Assembly (NCBI GenBank): GCA_002716725.1
Contig: PBBX01000008.1
Location: 1 to 36,995 of the forward strand
Direction: 5' to 3'
Origin: a bacterium
Lineage (GTDB): Bacteria > Margulisbacteria > Marinamargulisbacteria > GCA-2716485 > GCA-002719695
DNA length: 36,995 bases
Shown: piece after piece, positions 16,371 through 25,548 of the stretch
Numbering within the stretch: the first letter of the stretch is position 1
How the letters are laid out: every line of letters begins with the position of its first letter
Translations under genes and position numbers: made by a program
The notes under the pieces: model-generated
Told to the model about the DNA's origin: nothing
The model's input: the letters and a program-made list of their open reading frames with translations, nothing else
Database searches by the model: none

Positions 16371-18713
16371 TTACTCAAATGCTTTTTCTATATTATAGCC
16401 TTTTTCCCAATCAATTAATGTTTCAACTTTACGCTCATATTTTGGTGTATATGCTAAAAATTCAGCTAGTTCGGCTCTCGTAATTAGTTTATCTGAGTCT
16501 TCTACTTCTTCATAGTCTATGATGCCAGCATTACTCATTAAATAAATAATCTCAGTAAGTGTTAATTGCTGATCTGGCTTAAATGTTCCATCAGGAAATG
16601 CATAAATTAGGCCTTCATTGATACCCACTTGAATATACCTTGCAAATGGATGGTCAAAGGCTACATCAGAAAATAAATTAGTAGTTACTTCTTCCAGCAA
16701 TTCCTCTTCTACAACTGATAAAACCATTAATTTTGTTATAAATTGGCGTGTTACTATTTTTTTTGGATAAAAGTTACCATCATTATCACCATGTAATACT
16801 TTTAATGTCGATAAAAATTCAATCTCACGACGTCCTTTTACTTTTGAATTCATATCCGGATAACTTACCAATCTTAATACACGAGTAAAATAACTTAATG
16901 ACTTATTTTTTTGTGTTTGAAAGGTTGATTCAATTACATTTTTTCCAGGCATTAATTCAATTGGAATTGAAAATCTATTTTCAGGATCTCGTTTTACCTT
17001 TTCTCGATTTATATAAATATCTTCAATGATATCGGATGCATTTCCTATTACTAAGACCATATCATTATAATGAACATGCTTATCAATAGGAAATGTCACT
17101 GATCCAAAAAATTGAATTGGTCCCACTTCAATACTATTCCCAGATTCATCGGTTGCAAAAACATCAATTTCATTCATTTTCTGCGGAGGAGCTTTGCCTT
17201 TATAGCCTTTCTTTGTTTTATCCAATGTTTTATTTCCTAACAATAAGGGTAATTCGGCTCGGCCTTCATATTGTGTTGGTACTAAGTATATCTCTTTATT
17301 TTCCTCTTTATTTTCTTTTTTTATTTCTTTTAATCTAATTTTTTTCCCATCTATCTCTGCAGAAATATTGGCTAATTTCTCATTAGACTCAATTTGGACT
17401 ATCAAAATTGAATTTTCTGGAAATATGTTCACATCTAAGTCAGGAGGTGTCGTATCTGATATAACAACCACTTGGTTTGATTTTAACGATAGGTCTTTAC
17501 TCATATCATAGGCTTTAATATATAGTTGATTTTCTCCTTCTTTTAATAACAGATTTTCTATTTTCCAGTTTCCAAATTTATTTGTTACGATTGATTTGTT
17601 AAGTTGATTATTATTATAAATTCGAATTGTCGTATTTTTAGGGCCAACACCTGATATGGTTTGTTTTTTTTCTGATGTTATGTTTAACGGTTTTTTTGGA
17701 ATTAAAATTTCAGGTTTTTTAGGGATAGATCGCCCTAATGATGATAATGAAAACACATAGGTTCCATCTTTATTCATTGGAAAAGCAGCATGTGTATAAT
17801 TAAAATCAAATCTTCCTTTAAATCCTACCGTTGAAATTCCTGTCGGAATATTATCTAACTCAATGCCTATTCCTGCTCTTAAATCCTTAAAATTTGTTGA
17901 TCCTCTAACATACACTCCCTTTTCAATTTCAAAATCAGTTCCAATAGAAAAGCCTAATTCATTGATAGATGATAACAGGCTTAATCGATCATTTAATATA
18001 TTTACTTTACTTCCTACGTTAATTTCAAATGGAAGTAATATAGTATTGTTAGTTTTCTCAATCTCTATACTTGGACTTATAGCATTGTGAATAACCGCGG
18101 CTAACTCTATACTAGAAATAATTTTATTATCAATATATTGTGTACCGATTACGCCAAAGTCAATCCCTATTGTTGATGAATTTTCTGAACCTACATAATA
18201 AGTTAGTGATTTTAAAGCAGTCCCTACGGCAATTTTATTGATAGAAAATGTTTCATAAAAATTTGTCCCTACCCCTATATGAGCTAAATGATACCCTGCT
18301 GAAAATGACCCAATTTGGTATGCTAATCCATCTACGCTTACTGTTTTAGGTATTTTATTAAGTGATAGATTCCCATACGATATGTTTATTCCAAACTCCT
18401 TTCTATAACTTTCTCCTTTTTGTTTAAATTTAATAACAGCAGGAATACCTGCTGATACAACTAAATAATTAAATTGTTGTAATAAACGTTGCGATGTTAT
18501 TGAAAATGGAAATTGATTAATGTCAGAGTTTGTCGCTGGATTCATAATCGAATGTGCAATATCTCCTGATAATGCTGAATTACCTCCTAAAGAAATCGTT
18601 TTTGCACCCACCATCATGGTCTGTGGATTTGAAATGTGTTTTGATATAGCAAACAGGCTAGAAATCCCTACCAAAAAAAAACTAACTATAAAAACTATGT
18701 ATTTTAATTTCAT
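16371..18713 (-). CDS. PorV/UPF0164-like barrel, Ig-like and SLH fusion protein
   Basis: A 780-residue predicted outer-membrane protein of unusual architecture. A signal peptide (1-22) leads into a region of about 30-325 with the PorV/PorQ/UPF0164-type opening GAKTISLGGNSALSGDIAHS-MNPA and alternating strands ending in FDFNYTHAAFP, suggesting a beta barrel. An Ig-like domain (about 340-420, with TISGVGPKNTTIRIYNN and GNWKIENLLLKEGEN) and two more beta-sandwich regions follow. The C-terminus has SLH repeats: HGDNDGNFYPKKIVTRQ (641-657) and FSDVAFDHPFARYIQ with GLIYAFPDGTFKPDQ (681-715), plus a partial third. In diderms such as Cyanobacteria, SLH domains bind pyruvylated wall polymers, so this could tether the outer membrane. 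The ATG overlaps the stop of the exoprotein gene (TAATG), implying coupling. The barrel assignment is from motif patterns only. Confidence 0.7.
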   Translation of the reverse strand: MKLKYIVFIVSFFLVGISSLFAISKHISNPQTMMVGAKTISLGGNSALSGDIAHSIMNPATNSDINQFPFSITSQRLLQQFNYLVVSAGIPAVIKFKQKGESYRKEFGINISYGNLSLNKIPKTVSVDGLAYQIGSFSAGYHLAHIGVGTNFYETFSINKIAVGTALKSLTYYVGSENSSTIGIDFGVIGTQYIDNKIISSIELAAVIHNAISPSIEIEKTNNTILLPFEINVGSKVNILNDRLSLLSSINELGFSIGTDFEIEKGVYVRGSTNFKDLRAGIGIELDNIPTGISTVGFKGRFDFNYTHAAFPMNKDGTYVFSLSSLGRSIPKKPEILIPKKPLNITSEKKQTISGVGPKNTTIRIYNNNQLNKSIVTNKFGNWKIENLLLKEGENQLYIKAYDMSKDLSLKSNQVVVISDTTPPDLDVNIFPENSILIVQIESNEKLANISAEIDGKKIRLKEIKKENKEENKEIYLVPTQYEGRAELPLLLGNKTLDKTKKGYKGKAPPQKMNEIDVFATDESGNSIEVGPIQFFGSVTFPIDKHVHYNDMVLVIGNASDIIEDIYINREKVKRDPENRFSIPIELMPGKNVIESTFQTQKNKSLSYFTRVLRLVSYPDMNSKVKGRREIEFLSTLKVLHGDNDGNFYPKKIVTRQFITKLMVLSVVEEELLEEVTTNLFSDVAFDHPFARYIQVGINEGLIYAFPDGTFKPDQQLTLTEIIYLMSNAGIIDYEEVEDSDKLITRAELAEFLAYTPKYERKVETLIDWEKGYNIEKAFE

Positions 18714-21700
18714 TAGTAAATTGCCAACTTTGCTGTTTTTGAAGATACAATACGTCCGTCTTCTTCAGAAAGAATACGACAAATAAAAATCCCAGGAACC
18801 ATGTCTGCCCATAAGTCACTAATAGATATTACATTTAAACCCGATTGTACTATGTCTGTATGATAAAATACTTGTTGGCCTAAATGATTAAAGATATATA
18901 ATTTTATTGTTGTATTATCTTGTGAAGTACTAAAACCAAGGTTTAAGTTGTTAGAACCAAATATATGTGGATTTGGATAAAATACAGGATTTGTAATGTC
19001 AATTGACTCTGAAATTAAGTAACTTAAGTTTGTTATACTCATTTCGTTACCGGATAAATCTTCTACAGATAACGATACATCAGCGGATGTTTCTCCAACA
19101 TAAAATTTTAAAAAATTTGTCGTTTTATCTAGTGTAAAACTGTTGATAGCTTTATCTAGCTCTTCTTTCTGAAATAAAATATCATTCCCACGAATCAAAC
19201 GAATGGAACTTTCATCAATAATGGATGAATCAACAAACTCTAATGACAGTATTTTATTTTTTCCTATACTCGTTCCATTTAAAAAGTTTTCACAGGTATT
19301 ACTAGATTCGCTACTACAAAGTTTTAATGGATGCACTAAATAAGAAGGGGGAATAGTAGCAGATGTCATATTACTGATAATCTCTCTTTCATGTGTGTCT
19401 GGATTAACTATTAAACTCCAATCTCCTAACCCATCTTGATATCGTTGTAAACTAATTTTCTGATTCGGTGACACCTGTTTCTGATACATAACATGAGCAT
19501 CTATTAGTACCGTTCCTTGAGAATAAGGAATTGTGTGAGAACAATTAAAATTTATGTTCTTTGTGTCATTATGATTTAATATAAAGGAATCTGCCCCATC
19601 AACGGTAGCAACTGACGTCGTAAATTCATATGAAATGTCTAAACCTCCTTTTTCACTAAGATAAAATTTTGGTTTTATTTCCGTTATATTAAGAGCTAAT
19701 CCGCTATCATTTGTAATACTTAGCTCAATATTAAATGTTGTTATGGCATCCGTAACCGTTTCTATTGTTACGACTTTTAATGGATTATTAACCGCTGTTA
19801 TTTGAGCCACTTCTATACTTGGCAATACGCCACTAACCGTTGATGAACCCCCTTCTATTTCTAAACCATTTTCTGCTATTTGTGCTGCAAATGGTTTATT
19901 TTCTTCTGATGCTAAAAGACCTATATCGTATAATATTAAAAATTCATTGTCATGATTAAATTCTATATTTTCTAATAGAGCTTCTTTTGGATTAGGAAAC
20001 TGGCTTACACTTCTTAAAAACTTATCTCCATCATCCAAGGTTTGACTGCTATTTTTATCCTCATAGACCCATACTTTCGTAATACCGGTAGATTTTGAAT
20101 AAAAATTAGCTTGGCTATTTTTTATTTTAATTTTTCCAGTTTGAACTTCAGTATCTGATTTAAAATTAATATATAACATCGGCACTTTTATCTCTCCATC
20201 AAATGCCGTTGTTGGTGAAATATCGATTGTTTCTACAATTTGAATTGTTGTCTCTGTTAAATCAATGCTAGGTTTTGAATCTAATGGCAAAGTGGCCGTA
20301 TTAGAAGCACCACTTGCTTTAAATAAAATATCTATACTCCCTGAATTTCCAGTTGCCGTTATATCCCCAATTTCAGCTGTCACATAATTTTTAGTCGTTG
20401 AATCTGTTGATACTATATCAGATGCAACATCATAAACCACAAAAAATGTTTGTACATTATTTGGGTTATTATCATATGCTTCTAATACTACGTCTGGAAA
20501 ATCATCATTTGGAATACTTAATCTTATCGGAGCAATCTTTGTGGTTTGTTCTGAGTCACTGCCGTTTAACTCTAATTCTCCTACCAATATATCATCTTGA
20601 GTATTATATGCCCCTCCTCCTGTATCACGATAAATTTTTACTTTTTCAATATTTACTTTAGGGCCACTTGATGCAAAAAAGGGAATACTTCCGTTGTTTA
20701 CAATCGTTATTTTATTCACTGTAACAACCGCTTGATGCGCTCTAAGCGAAAATGCCAATGCAGGAATCGTTGTATTTGCATCATAACTATTCTCTCCCGA
20801 AATTTGGTTAATATCTGCTATCTCAATACCCGCAAAACTAATAGTTAAGTTTTCATTTGGTGTAGTGAGTGTTAGTGAGCCTTCTTCCTCTCCAAAACCA
20901 AAAAAATCATCTTTTCCTGTAATCGATATGTTTAATTTACTATCTGCTGTTACAAGAATATCCTCTCCAAAATCATAGGCTAACCATATATTATAAGGAT
21001 CGGGTGCGTCCGTAAGTAAGGTTGTTAAGTTTGTCCATTGATTCAAGGTTATAATGGATTCAGATACACTATCGCTGCTGCTTATGTCTTTTTCTTGAAT
21101 TACTTGTACTGTAGCATTCGAATAGTTTCCAGGCACTACCTCATTTATAGTTCTTGAACTTGGGTCCTTCGATAATACAACCTTTTCCACCCCTTGGTTC
21201 CCTACAAAATTACCATAAGTATCTGTAATTTTTAAACTTAGATTGTTTACATTATCTCCTTTTGCGGCTATGTGAAAAAACGCTATTGGCACATTCTTTG
21301 ACCCAGGGAAAATAATGCTTGGAGCAATATTATCTGCATAGGTTACTTCTATGCCTGTTGCCGTTATTGATTTATAATTGGGATCAGTTAGTGTTGTCGG
21401 TGTACAACTATTTTGATCATCACATACGGTTACTTTATCAAATGTAATCCCTGATGTATCTGCTAATGTGGTGTTGTCTTTTAATTTAAAGACAATCCAA
21501 AATAGTTTTTGTTCACCCCCCTGATTAATTGTTTTATTTGTATTATCGTTAGAAGGTGATACTGTCGTAGCATCGCCTCCTAGTGTTAGCTGTTCTGCTG
21601 TTAAATCATTTGAACTTTCATTAAAATTACTATCTTCATCAGTATTTTGATATACTTTAATAGAGTCGAATTGATCAAAATTAAAATTCCCGTCAGTTTT

Positions 21701-21910
21701 TGAAAATTCCATGTGGCTTAATGTCATATTTGATGTTGATGAACTATTGGTAATGGTTAGTGTAAATACAGCTACTTCTGTTCCTATAGGAACAAAGCCT
21801 TTGATTGCTGATGTACTCGCTGTATAATTGGCAAAGGTTTTCTCTGGTATCCAAAAACTACATAGTATTACTAGTATTAGCACACAATATTGTTGTATGT
21901 TAGTTCTCAT
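18713..21910 (-). CDS. Secreted repeat protein with type IX secretion-like C-terminal domain
   Basis: A 1065-residue exported protein. A signal peptide ends near residue 27 (KTFA-NYT). Four related beta-rich modules begin near residues 38, 197, 375 and 567; each follows the pattern of a hydrophobic strand, N-[ST] turn, V-K-[VI]-Y and a loop, and ends in a [FW]-[IVL]-x-[YF]-D-like strand. Modules 1, 3 and 4 have acidic loops resembling calcium-binding sites, such as NTDEDSNFNESSND (89-102) and EDKNSSQTLDDGD (617-629). A further beta region is at 710-850. The last 90 residues (YPNP near 978, IKLYIFNHLGQQVF, SGLNVISISDLW, VPGIFICRIL, SSKTAKLAIY) resemble T9SS type A or FlgD-like C-terminal domains. 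It is the upstream partner of the barrel-SLH gene. Surface display is inferred, not shown. Confidence 0.72.
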   Translation of the reverse strand: MRTNIQQYCVLILVILCSFWIPEKTFANYTASTSAIKGFVPIGTEVAVFTLTITNSSSTSNMTLSHMEFSKTDGNFNFDQFDSIKVYQNTDEDSNFNESSNDLTAEQLTLGGDATTVSPSNDNTNKTINQGGEQKLFWIVFKLKDNTTLADTSGITFDKVTVCDDQNSCTPTTLTDPNYKSITATGIEVTYADNIAPSIIFPGSKNVPIAFFHIAAKGDNVNNLSLKITDTYGNFVGNQGVEKVVLSKDPSSRTINEVVPGNYSNATVQVIQEKDISSSDSVSESIITLNQWTNLTTLLTDAPDPYNIWLAYDFGEDILVTADSKLNISITGKDDFFGFGEEEGSLTLTTPNENLTISFAGIEIADINQISGENSYDANTTIPALAFSLRAHQAVVTVNKITIVNNGSIPFFASSGPKVNIEKVKIYRDTGGGAYNTQDDILVGELELNGSDSEQTTKIAPIRLSIPNDDFPDVVLEAYDNNPNNVQTFFVVYDVASDIVSTDSTTKNYVTAEIGDITATGNSGSIDILFKASGASNTATLPLDSKPSIDLTETTIQIVETIDISPTTAFDGEIKVPMLYINFKSDTEVQTGKIKIKNSQANFYSKSTGITKVWVYEDKNSSQTLDDGDKFLRSVSQFPNPKEALLENIEFNHDNEFLILYDIGLLASEENKPFAAQIAENGLEIEGGSSTVSGVLPSIEVAQITAVNNPLKVVTIETVTDAITTFNIELSITNDSGLALNITEIKPKFYLSEKGGLDISYEFTTSVATVDGADSFILNHNDTKNINFNCSHTIPYSQGTVLIDAHVMYQKQVSPNQKISLQRYQDGLGDWSLIVNPDTHEREIISNMTSATIPPSYLVHPLKLCSSESSNTCENFLNGTSIGKNKILSLEFVDSSIIDESSIRLIRGNDILFQKEELDKAINSFTLDKTTNFLKFYVGETSADVSLSVEDLSGNEMSITNLSYLISESIDITNPVFYPNPHIFGSNNLNLGFSTSQDNTTIKLYIFNHLGQQVFYHTDIVQSGLNVISISDLWADMVPGIFICRILSEEDGRIVSSKTAKLAIY

Positions 21911-21992
21911 ACACTACCCTTTTCATAATGATTCGCAATATGCTTATGCTAGCATTATTTTGCAGTACCCTTTTTATTCTTGATATGTTCAT
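21900..21992 (-). CDS. 30-codon leader ORF overlapping the exoprotein start
   Basis: A short open frame (ATG 21992, TAA at 21902-21900) encoding a basic peptide that begins MNISRIKRVL and ends MKRVVYEN. It has a good ribosome binding site, AAGGG at 22004-22000, seven bases before the ATG. Its stop codon falls across codons 3 and 4 of the exoprotein gene, in another frame, so ribosomes finishing here would be positioned to reinitiate at 21910. The exoprotein ATG has its own AAGGG six bases upstream. Either a translated regulatory leader or a chance ORF; composition alone cannot decide. Confidence 0.35.
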   Translation of the reverse strand: MNISRIKRVLQNNASISILRIIMKRVVYEN

Positions 21993-22004
21993 TACGTTAC
22001 CCTT
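21916..22004. repeat. Three copies of TACCCTT ahead of the exoprotein gene
   Basis: TACCCTT occurs at 21916-21922, 21966-21972 and 21998-22004 (AAGGGTA on the coding strand). Two copies double as ribosome binding sites, for the exoprotein and for the leader ORF; the middle one precedes no useful start. They may be operator-like repeats or simply reused binding sites. Confidence 0.35.
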
Positions 22005-22029
22005 CTAAGTATACAATTAAACATCTTTT

Positions 22030-22035
22030 ATTATA
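22030..22035 (-). promoter_or_regulatory. Possible -10 box for the leader and exoprotein transcript
   Basis: A perfect TATAAT on the minus strand at 22035-22030, about 38 bases before the leader ORF start. No good -35 box at 16-18 bases was found, so this is tentative. Transcripts from ftsK-yebC could also read through. Confidence 0.3.
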
Positions 22036-22061
22036 CAACGTCTTGCTAATTTCATACTTAT

Positions 22062-22793
22062 CTATGATGACTCCTTTATATCTATATTTGAATATACTTC
22101 TTGAACATCATCATCATCTTCAATTTTTTCTAATAAGGCTTCTACTTTTTCAAACTGTTCGTGTGTAATACTTACAAAGGTTGACGGTATTTTTGTTAAT
22201 GTAGCTGTTTCATAGTTAAACCCTTGGTTATCATAACATGTTTTTAATGATTCTAAATTATCAATTGATGTAATAATTTCTATCTCTCCTTCTGGCTTCG
22301 TGTCTATATCATCAGCTCCTTTTTCAATGGCTAAATCAATAATGCTATCTTCATGTTCTGTTGTTTCAAAAAAAATTAGTCCTTTTGTTTCAAATAAGTA
22401 ACTAACAGCTCCTTTGTCTGCTAAATTACCCCCACCCTTATTTAAAATAACTTTTAAATTTGTAATCGTACGATTACGATTATCTGTTAAGGTATCAATT
22501 AAAATAGCAATCCCATGAGGCCCATATGCTTCAAATTGTAATTCTTCTAATTGATTCTCCCCTTCTGAGCCAGCTCCTTTTTGAATAGCACGCTTTACAT
22601 TATCATTGGGCATATTCACTTCTTTTGCTTTTTGTAGGGCTAAACGAAGCCTTGGATTCATCCCAGGATCCTCACCACCCAGCTTTGTTGCTTGCATAAT
22701 TTCTCGTGCTACCTTTGAAAAGATCTTTCCTTTTTGAGCATCTGTTTTTGCTTTTTTATGTTTTATGGATGACCATTTATTATGTCCTGCCAT
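22062..22793 (-). CDS. yebC: YebC/PmpR family transcriptional or translational regulator
   Basis: A 243-residue, full-length member of the YebC family. Members have been linked to DNA-binding regulation and, in some bacteria, to relieving ribosome stalling at proline stretches. The family N-terminus MAGHNKWSSIKHKKAKTDAQ and the following GKIFSKVAREI are conserved, as is the middle EAYGPHGIAILIDTLTDNRNRT. The C-terminal acidic tail (EDDDDVQEVYSNID) is typical. A GGGAG ribosome binding site precedes the ATG. It follows ftsK by 62 bases on the same strand and is probably cotranscribed. Confidence 0.96.
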   Translation of the reverse strand: MAGHNKWSSIKHKKAKTDAQKGKIFSKVAREIMQATKLGGEDPGMNPRLRLALQKAKEVNMPNDNVKRAIQKGAGSEGENQLEELQFEAYGPHGIAILIDTLTDNRNRTITNLKVILNKGGGNLADKGAVSYLFETKGLIFFETTEHEDSIIDLAIEKGADDIDTKPEGEIEIITSIDNLESLKTCYDNQGFNYETATLTKIPSTFVSITHEQFEKVEALLEKIEDDDDVQEVYSNIDIKESS

Positions 22794-22855
22794 GCTTCAA
22801 CTCCCTTTTATAACACGTAACTTTTCTACATTATTTTGCATTTTTTTACTAATTT

Positions 22856-25315
22856 CTATATAACTCTTCTTGATTTTTTTTCACCTACATATTCTGAAAT
22901 CACACCCTCTTCGGTTAATTCATCCATAATGCGAGCGGCTCTATTATAGCCTATTCTTAATTTTCGTTGTAAATATGATGTTGATGCATATTTAGTATTA
23001 ATTACTAATTGTTTAGCATTTTCGTATAATTCATCTTGATTTGATGTGTTTTTATTACCTGATTCTTGTGTATTTTCTAATGGTTCTACATTTATAATCT
23101 CATTTAAATAATCAGGTTTACCTTGGCCTTTTAACCATGTCACAACTCGCTTTACTTCTGCTTCACTTACAAAGACGCCTTGAGCTCTTGCTGGATTAAA
23201 AGATCCTACAGGAAAATATAACATATCCCCTTTTCCTAATAATTTTTCTGCACCAGCCATGTCAATAATGGTTCTAGAATCAATTTGTGATTGTAAATAA
23301 AATGATACCCGTGATGGAATATTTGCTTTTATTAGGCCTGTTACAACATTAACACTCGGTCGTTGTGTTGCAATGACTAAATGAATACCCGTTGCTCTTG
23401 CCATTTGTGCTAATCGACAAATGGTTTGTTCTACATCTTGTGATGCTACCATCATTAAATCAGCTAGCTCATCTATTATAACCACAATATAAGGCAATGT
23501 TTCTAATGAAAGATTATCATCCAAAATCGTTGCGTCAGGATTTTCTTCTAATGTACGTTTAACGTATGCATTAAACCCAGTAATATCCTTTACGCCTACC
23601 CTTGAAAATAATTCATAGCGATTTTCCATTTCAACTAATGCCCATTTTTTTAAGGTGGCTGCTGCTTTATTAGGGTTTGTTACGACAGGGGCTAATAAAT
23701 GAGGAATTTCATCATAAAAACTTAATTCTACCTTTTTAGGATCAATCATCAAAAATTTTACTTCACTTGGCGTTGATCTCATTAAAATTGATAAAATAAT
23801 ACTATTAATACAAACACTTTTTCCTGAACCGGTTGCTCCTGCAATGAGAACATGAGGCATTTTGCCTAGGTTCATAATAATGGATTCTCCTGTAATGGTT
23901 TTACCTAAGCCTGCAATCAACTTATCCTCTAAATTAAATACCGTTGATTCTTCAATGATAGATCGTAACGTAATCATCTGCACATCTTCATTTGGCACTT
24001 CTATTCCAATTAATGCCTTTCCTGGAATAGGTGCTTCAATTCGAATATCTGGAGCTGCTAACTTTAATGAAATATCTTTACTTAACGACGTAATTTTGCT
24101 GATTTTAACGCCATCTCCTGGTTGCAGTTCATAACGTGTGACTGTTGGTCCAGGGGTAATATTAATCACTTTTGCAGCTACATTAAAACTGGCTAATGTT
24201 TCTTCTAAAATAGCGGCTTTTTCTACACGTTGTTTTGTCTGAGATTTTAGTGAATGTTTTGGTTTTTTCCCTTTTTCTAATAACTCCATAGGAGGACATT
24301 GAAAGTCTTTTAGTGGTTTATTTTTAAGAGGGGGCTCATCATTTATAAATGATGTATCAATAAATTGCTTTGGTTTTTTCTCTTCAACTACAGGATCTAA
24401 GGATTTCTCTTCTTCTTCCTTAACAGTGGCTAATGCTTGTAATCGATTTAGGTTTTCTATTTCAGAATTTTTCTTATTAGTTTCACTGGCGTTTTCTTCA
24501 AATTTTTGTAAATCTATACTGTCAAAATTAAATGGATTTTTGTCATTAAAGTAACTCTTATTTCTATTGGGCAAGGCCATGCTTCGTTCTATCAGTCGTT
24601 TTGTTTCTGGCTTTAACGGTTTTTTTGCTTTTATTGGATTGCGTGGACTTAGTTTTATAAAAAATAATTTATGAATAAGCCAAATTTGAAAACTTTTTCC
24701 TTTTCTACTTTTTTGATATTCCATAACCGTATTTTTTAAAAATCCTAAAAACCACCGATTCATACGATGAAAGCTAATTGGAATCCACTGAAATGGTTTA
24801 AAGATTTTAAAAATAGGCCACCCAATGGAATAGGTATTAAGTGTTAAAATTATCACAGCATAAATCACTAAAGCCCCCATATTTCCAAATACAACTAAAT
24901 TAAACTTATTAATTGCTAAACCGACATGCCCAATATCTCGTAATTGTAATGGATTTGATATATTGAGAAGCAAGGCTACCCATTGATGACTTCCTATAAA
25001 GGTCGCTATGCTAACAATAAAATGAAACCATAATGATTTTTTAGCAAATGCTGCTAATACTCCTGATAGTATCAAACAAAATGGTAGTATTAAAAATCCT
25101 AATAGGCCAAACCATTCTAATGTCATTTTTTCTATCAATAAACCGACTAAACCTTGCTCTGTATCGATGTATTGATGAATCCAAACAAACACACCTAAAA
25201 CTATCCAAATAATTGAAAATAGTTGCTGAAAAATAAGATTAATTGGGCTTAATTCTACCTTTTTTTTTCGGTTTATTTTTGGTTTATTTTTTTTTACTGT
25301 TTTTTTTTTGGGCAC
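22856..25315 (-). CDS. ftsK: DNA translocase FtsK/SpoIIIE
   Basis: Septum-located ATP-driven DNA pump that clears chromosome from the division plane. 819 residues: an N-terminal membrane domain with about four helices (30-165), a variable Lys/Glu-rich linker (200-360), the RecA-like motor with Walker A GATGSGKSV (493-501), FLMIDPKKVELS and the VVIIDELADLM Walker B, and a winged-helix gamma domain (about 760-819, SYLQRKLRIGYNRAARIMDEL) that reads the orienting DNA sequence. The start is GTG at 25315. The first codons run through a ten-base A tract and then a nine-base A tract, giving a very lysine-rich start. tRNA-Val lies 51 bases upstream on the same strand. Confidence 0.97.
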   Translation of the reverse strand: MPKKKTVKKNKPKINRKKKVELSPINLIFQQLFSIIWIVLGVFVWIHQYIDTEQGLVGLLIEKMTLEWFGLLGFLILPFCLILSGVLAAFAKKSLWFHFIVSIATFIGSHQWVALLLNISNPLQLRDIGHVGLAINKFNLVVFGNMGALVIYAVIILTLNTYSIGWPIFKIFKPFQWIPISFHRMNRWFLGFLKNTVMEYQKSRKGKSFQIWLIHKLFFIKLSPRNPIKAKKPLKPETKRLIERSMALPNRNKSYFNDKNPFNFDSIDLQKFEENASETNKKNSEIENLNRLQALATVKEEEEKSLDPVVEEKKPKQFIDTSFINDEPPLKNKPLKDFQCPPMELLEKGKKPKHSLKSQTKQRVEKAAILEETLASFNVAAKVINITPGPTVTRYELQPGDGVKISKITSLSKDISLKLAAPDIRIEAPIPGKALIGIEVPNEDVQMITLRSIIEESTVFNLEDKLIAGLGKTITGESIIMNLGKMPHVLIAGATGSGKSVCINSIILSILMRSTPSEVKFLMIDPKKVELSFYDEIPHLLAPVVTNPNKAAATLKKWALVEMENRYELFSRVGVKDITGFNAYVKRTLEENPDATILDDNLSLETLPYIVVIIDELADLMMVASQDVEQTICRLAQMARATGIHLVIATQRPSVNVVTGLIKANIPSRVSFYLQSQIDSRTIIDMAGAEKLLGKGDMLYFPVGSFNPARAQGVFVSEAEVKRVVTWLKGQGKPDYLNEIINVEPLENTQESGNKNTSNQDELYENAKQLVINTKYASTSYLQRKLRIGYNRAARIMDELTEEGVISEYVGEKKSRRVI

Positions 25316-25366
25316 CCTAAAATTTTACCATTAAATTACAATCTTTTACATTTTTATCTTAACTGG

Positions 25367-25443
25367 TGGTGGGCGGTACAAGAATCGAACTTGTGACCCC
25401 TTGCATGTCAAGCAAGTACTCTAACCAACTGAGCTAACCGCCC
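25367..25443 (-). tRNA. tRNA-Val (GAC anticodon)
   Basis: On the minus strand the acceptor stem GGGCGGT pairs with ACCGCCC, followed by discriminator A and encoded CCA. The D arm reads TAGCTCAGTTGGTTAGAG, the anticodon stem CTTGC/GCAAG encloses TTGACAT (anticodon GAC), and the T loop is TTCGATT. It is 77 bases long and complete. It precedes ftsK in the same direction, so one transcript may give both. Confidence 0.96.
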
Positions 25444-25548
25444 TAAAAAATAGAATAGTTAATATATCAGTAATTTTTGTTAATTAAAATAATCGTTATT
25501 ATTTAAAATAACTTTTTTTTGTTTAAAGATCGTTTTATTATATGTTTC

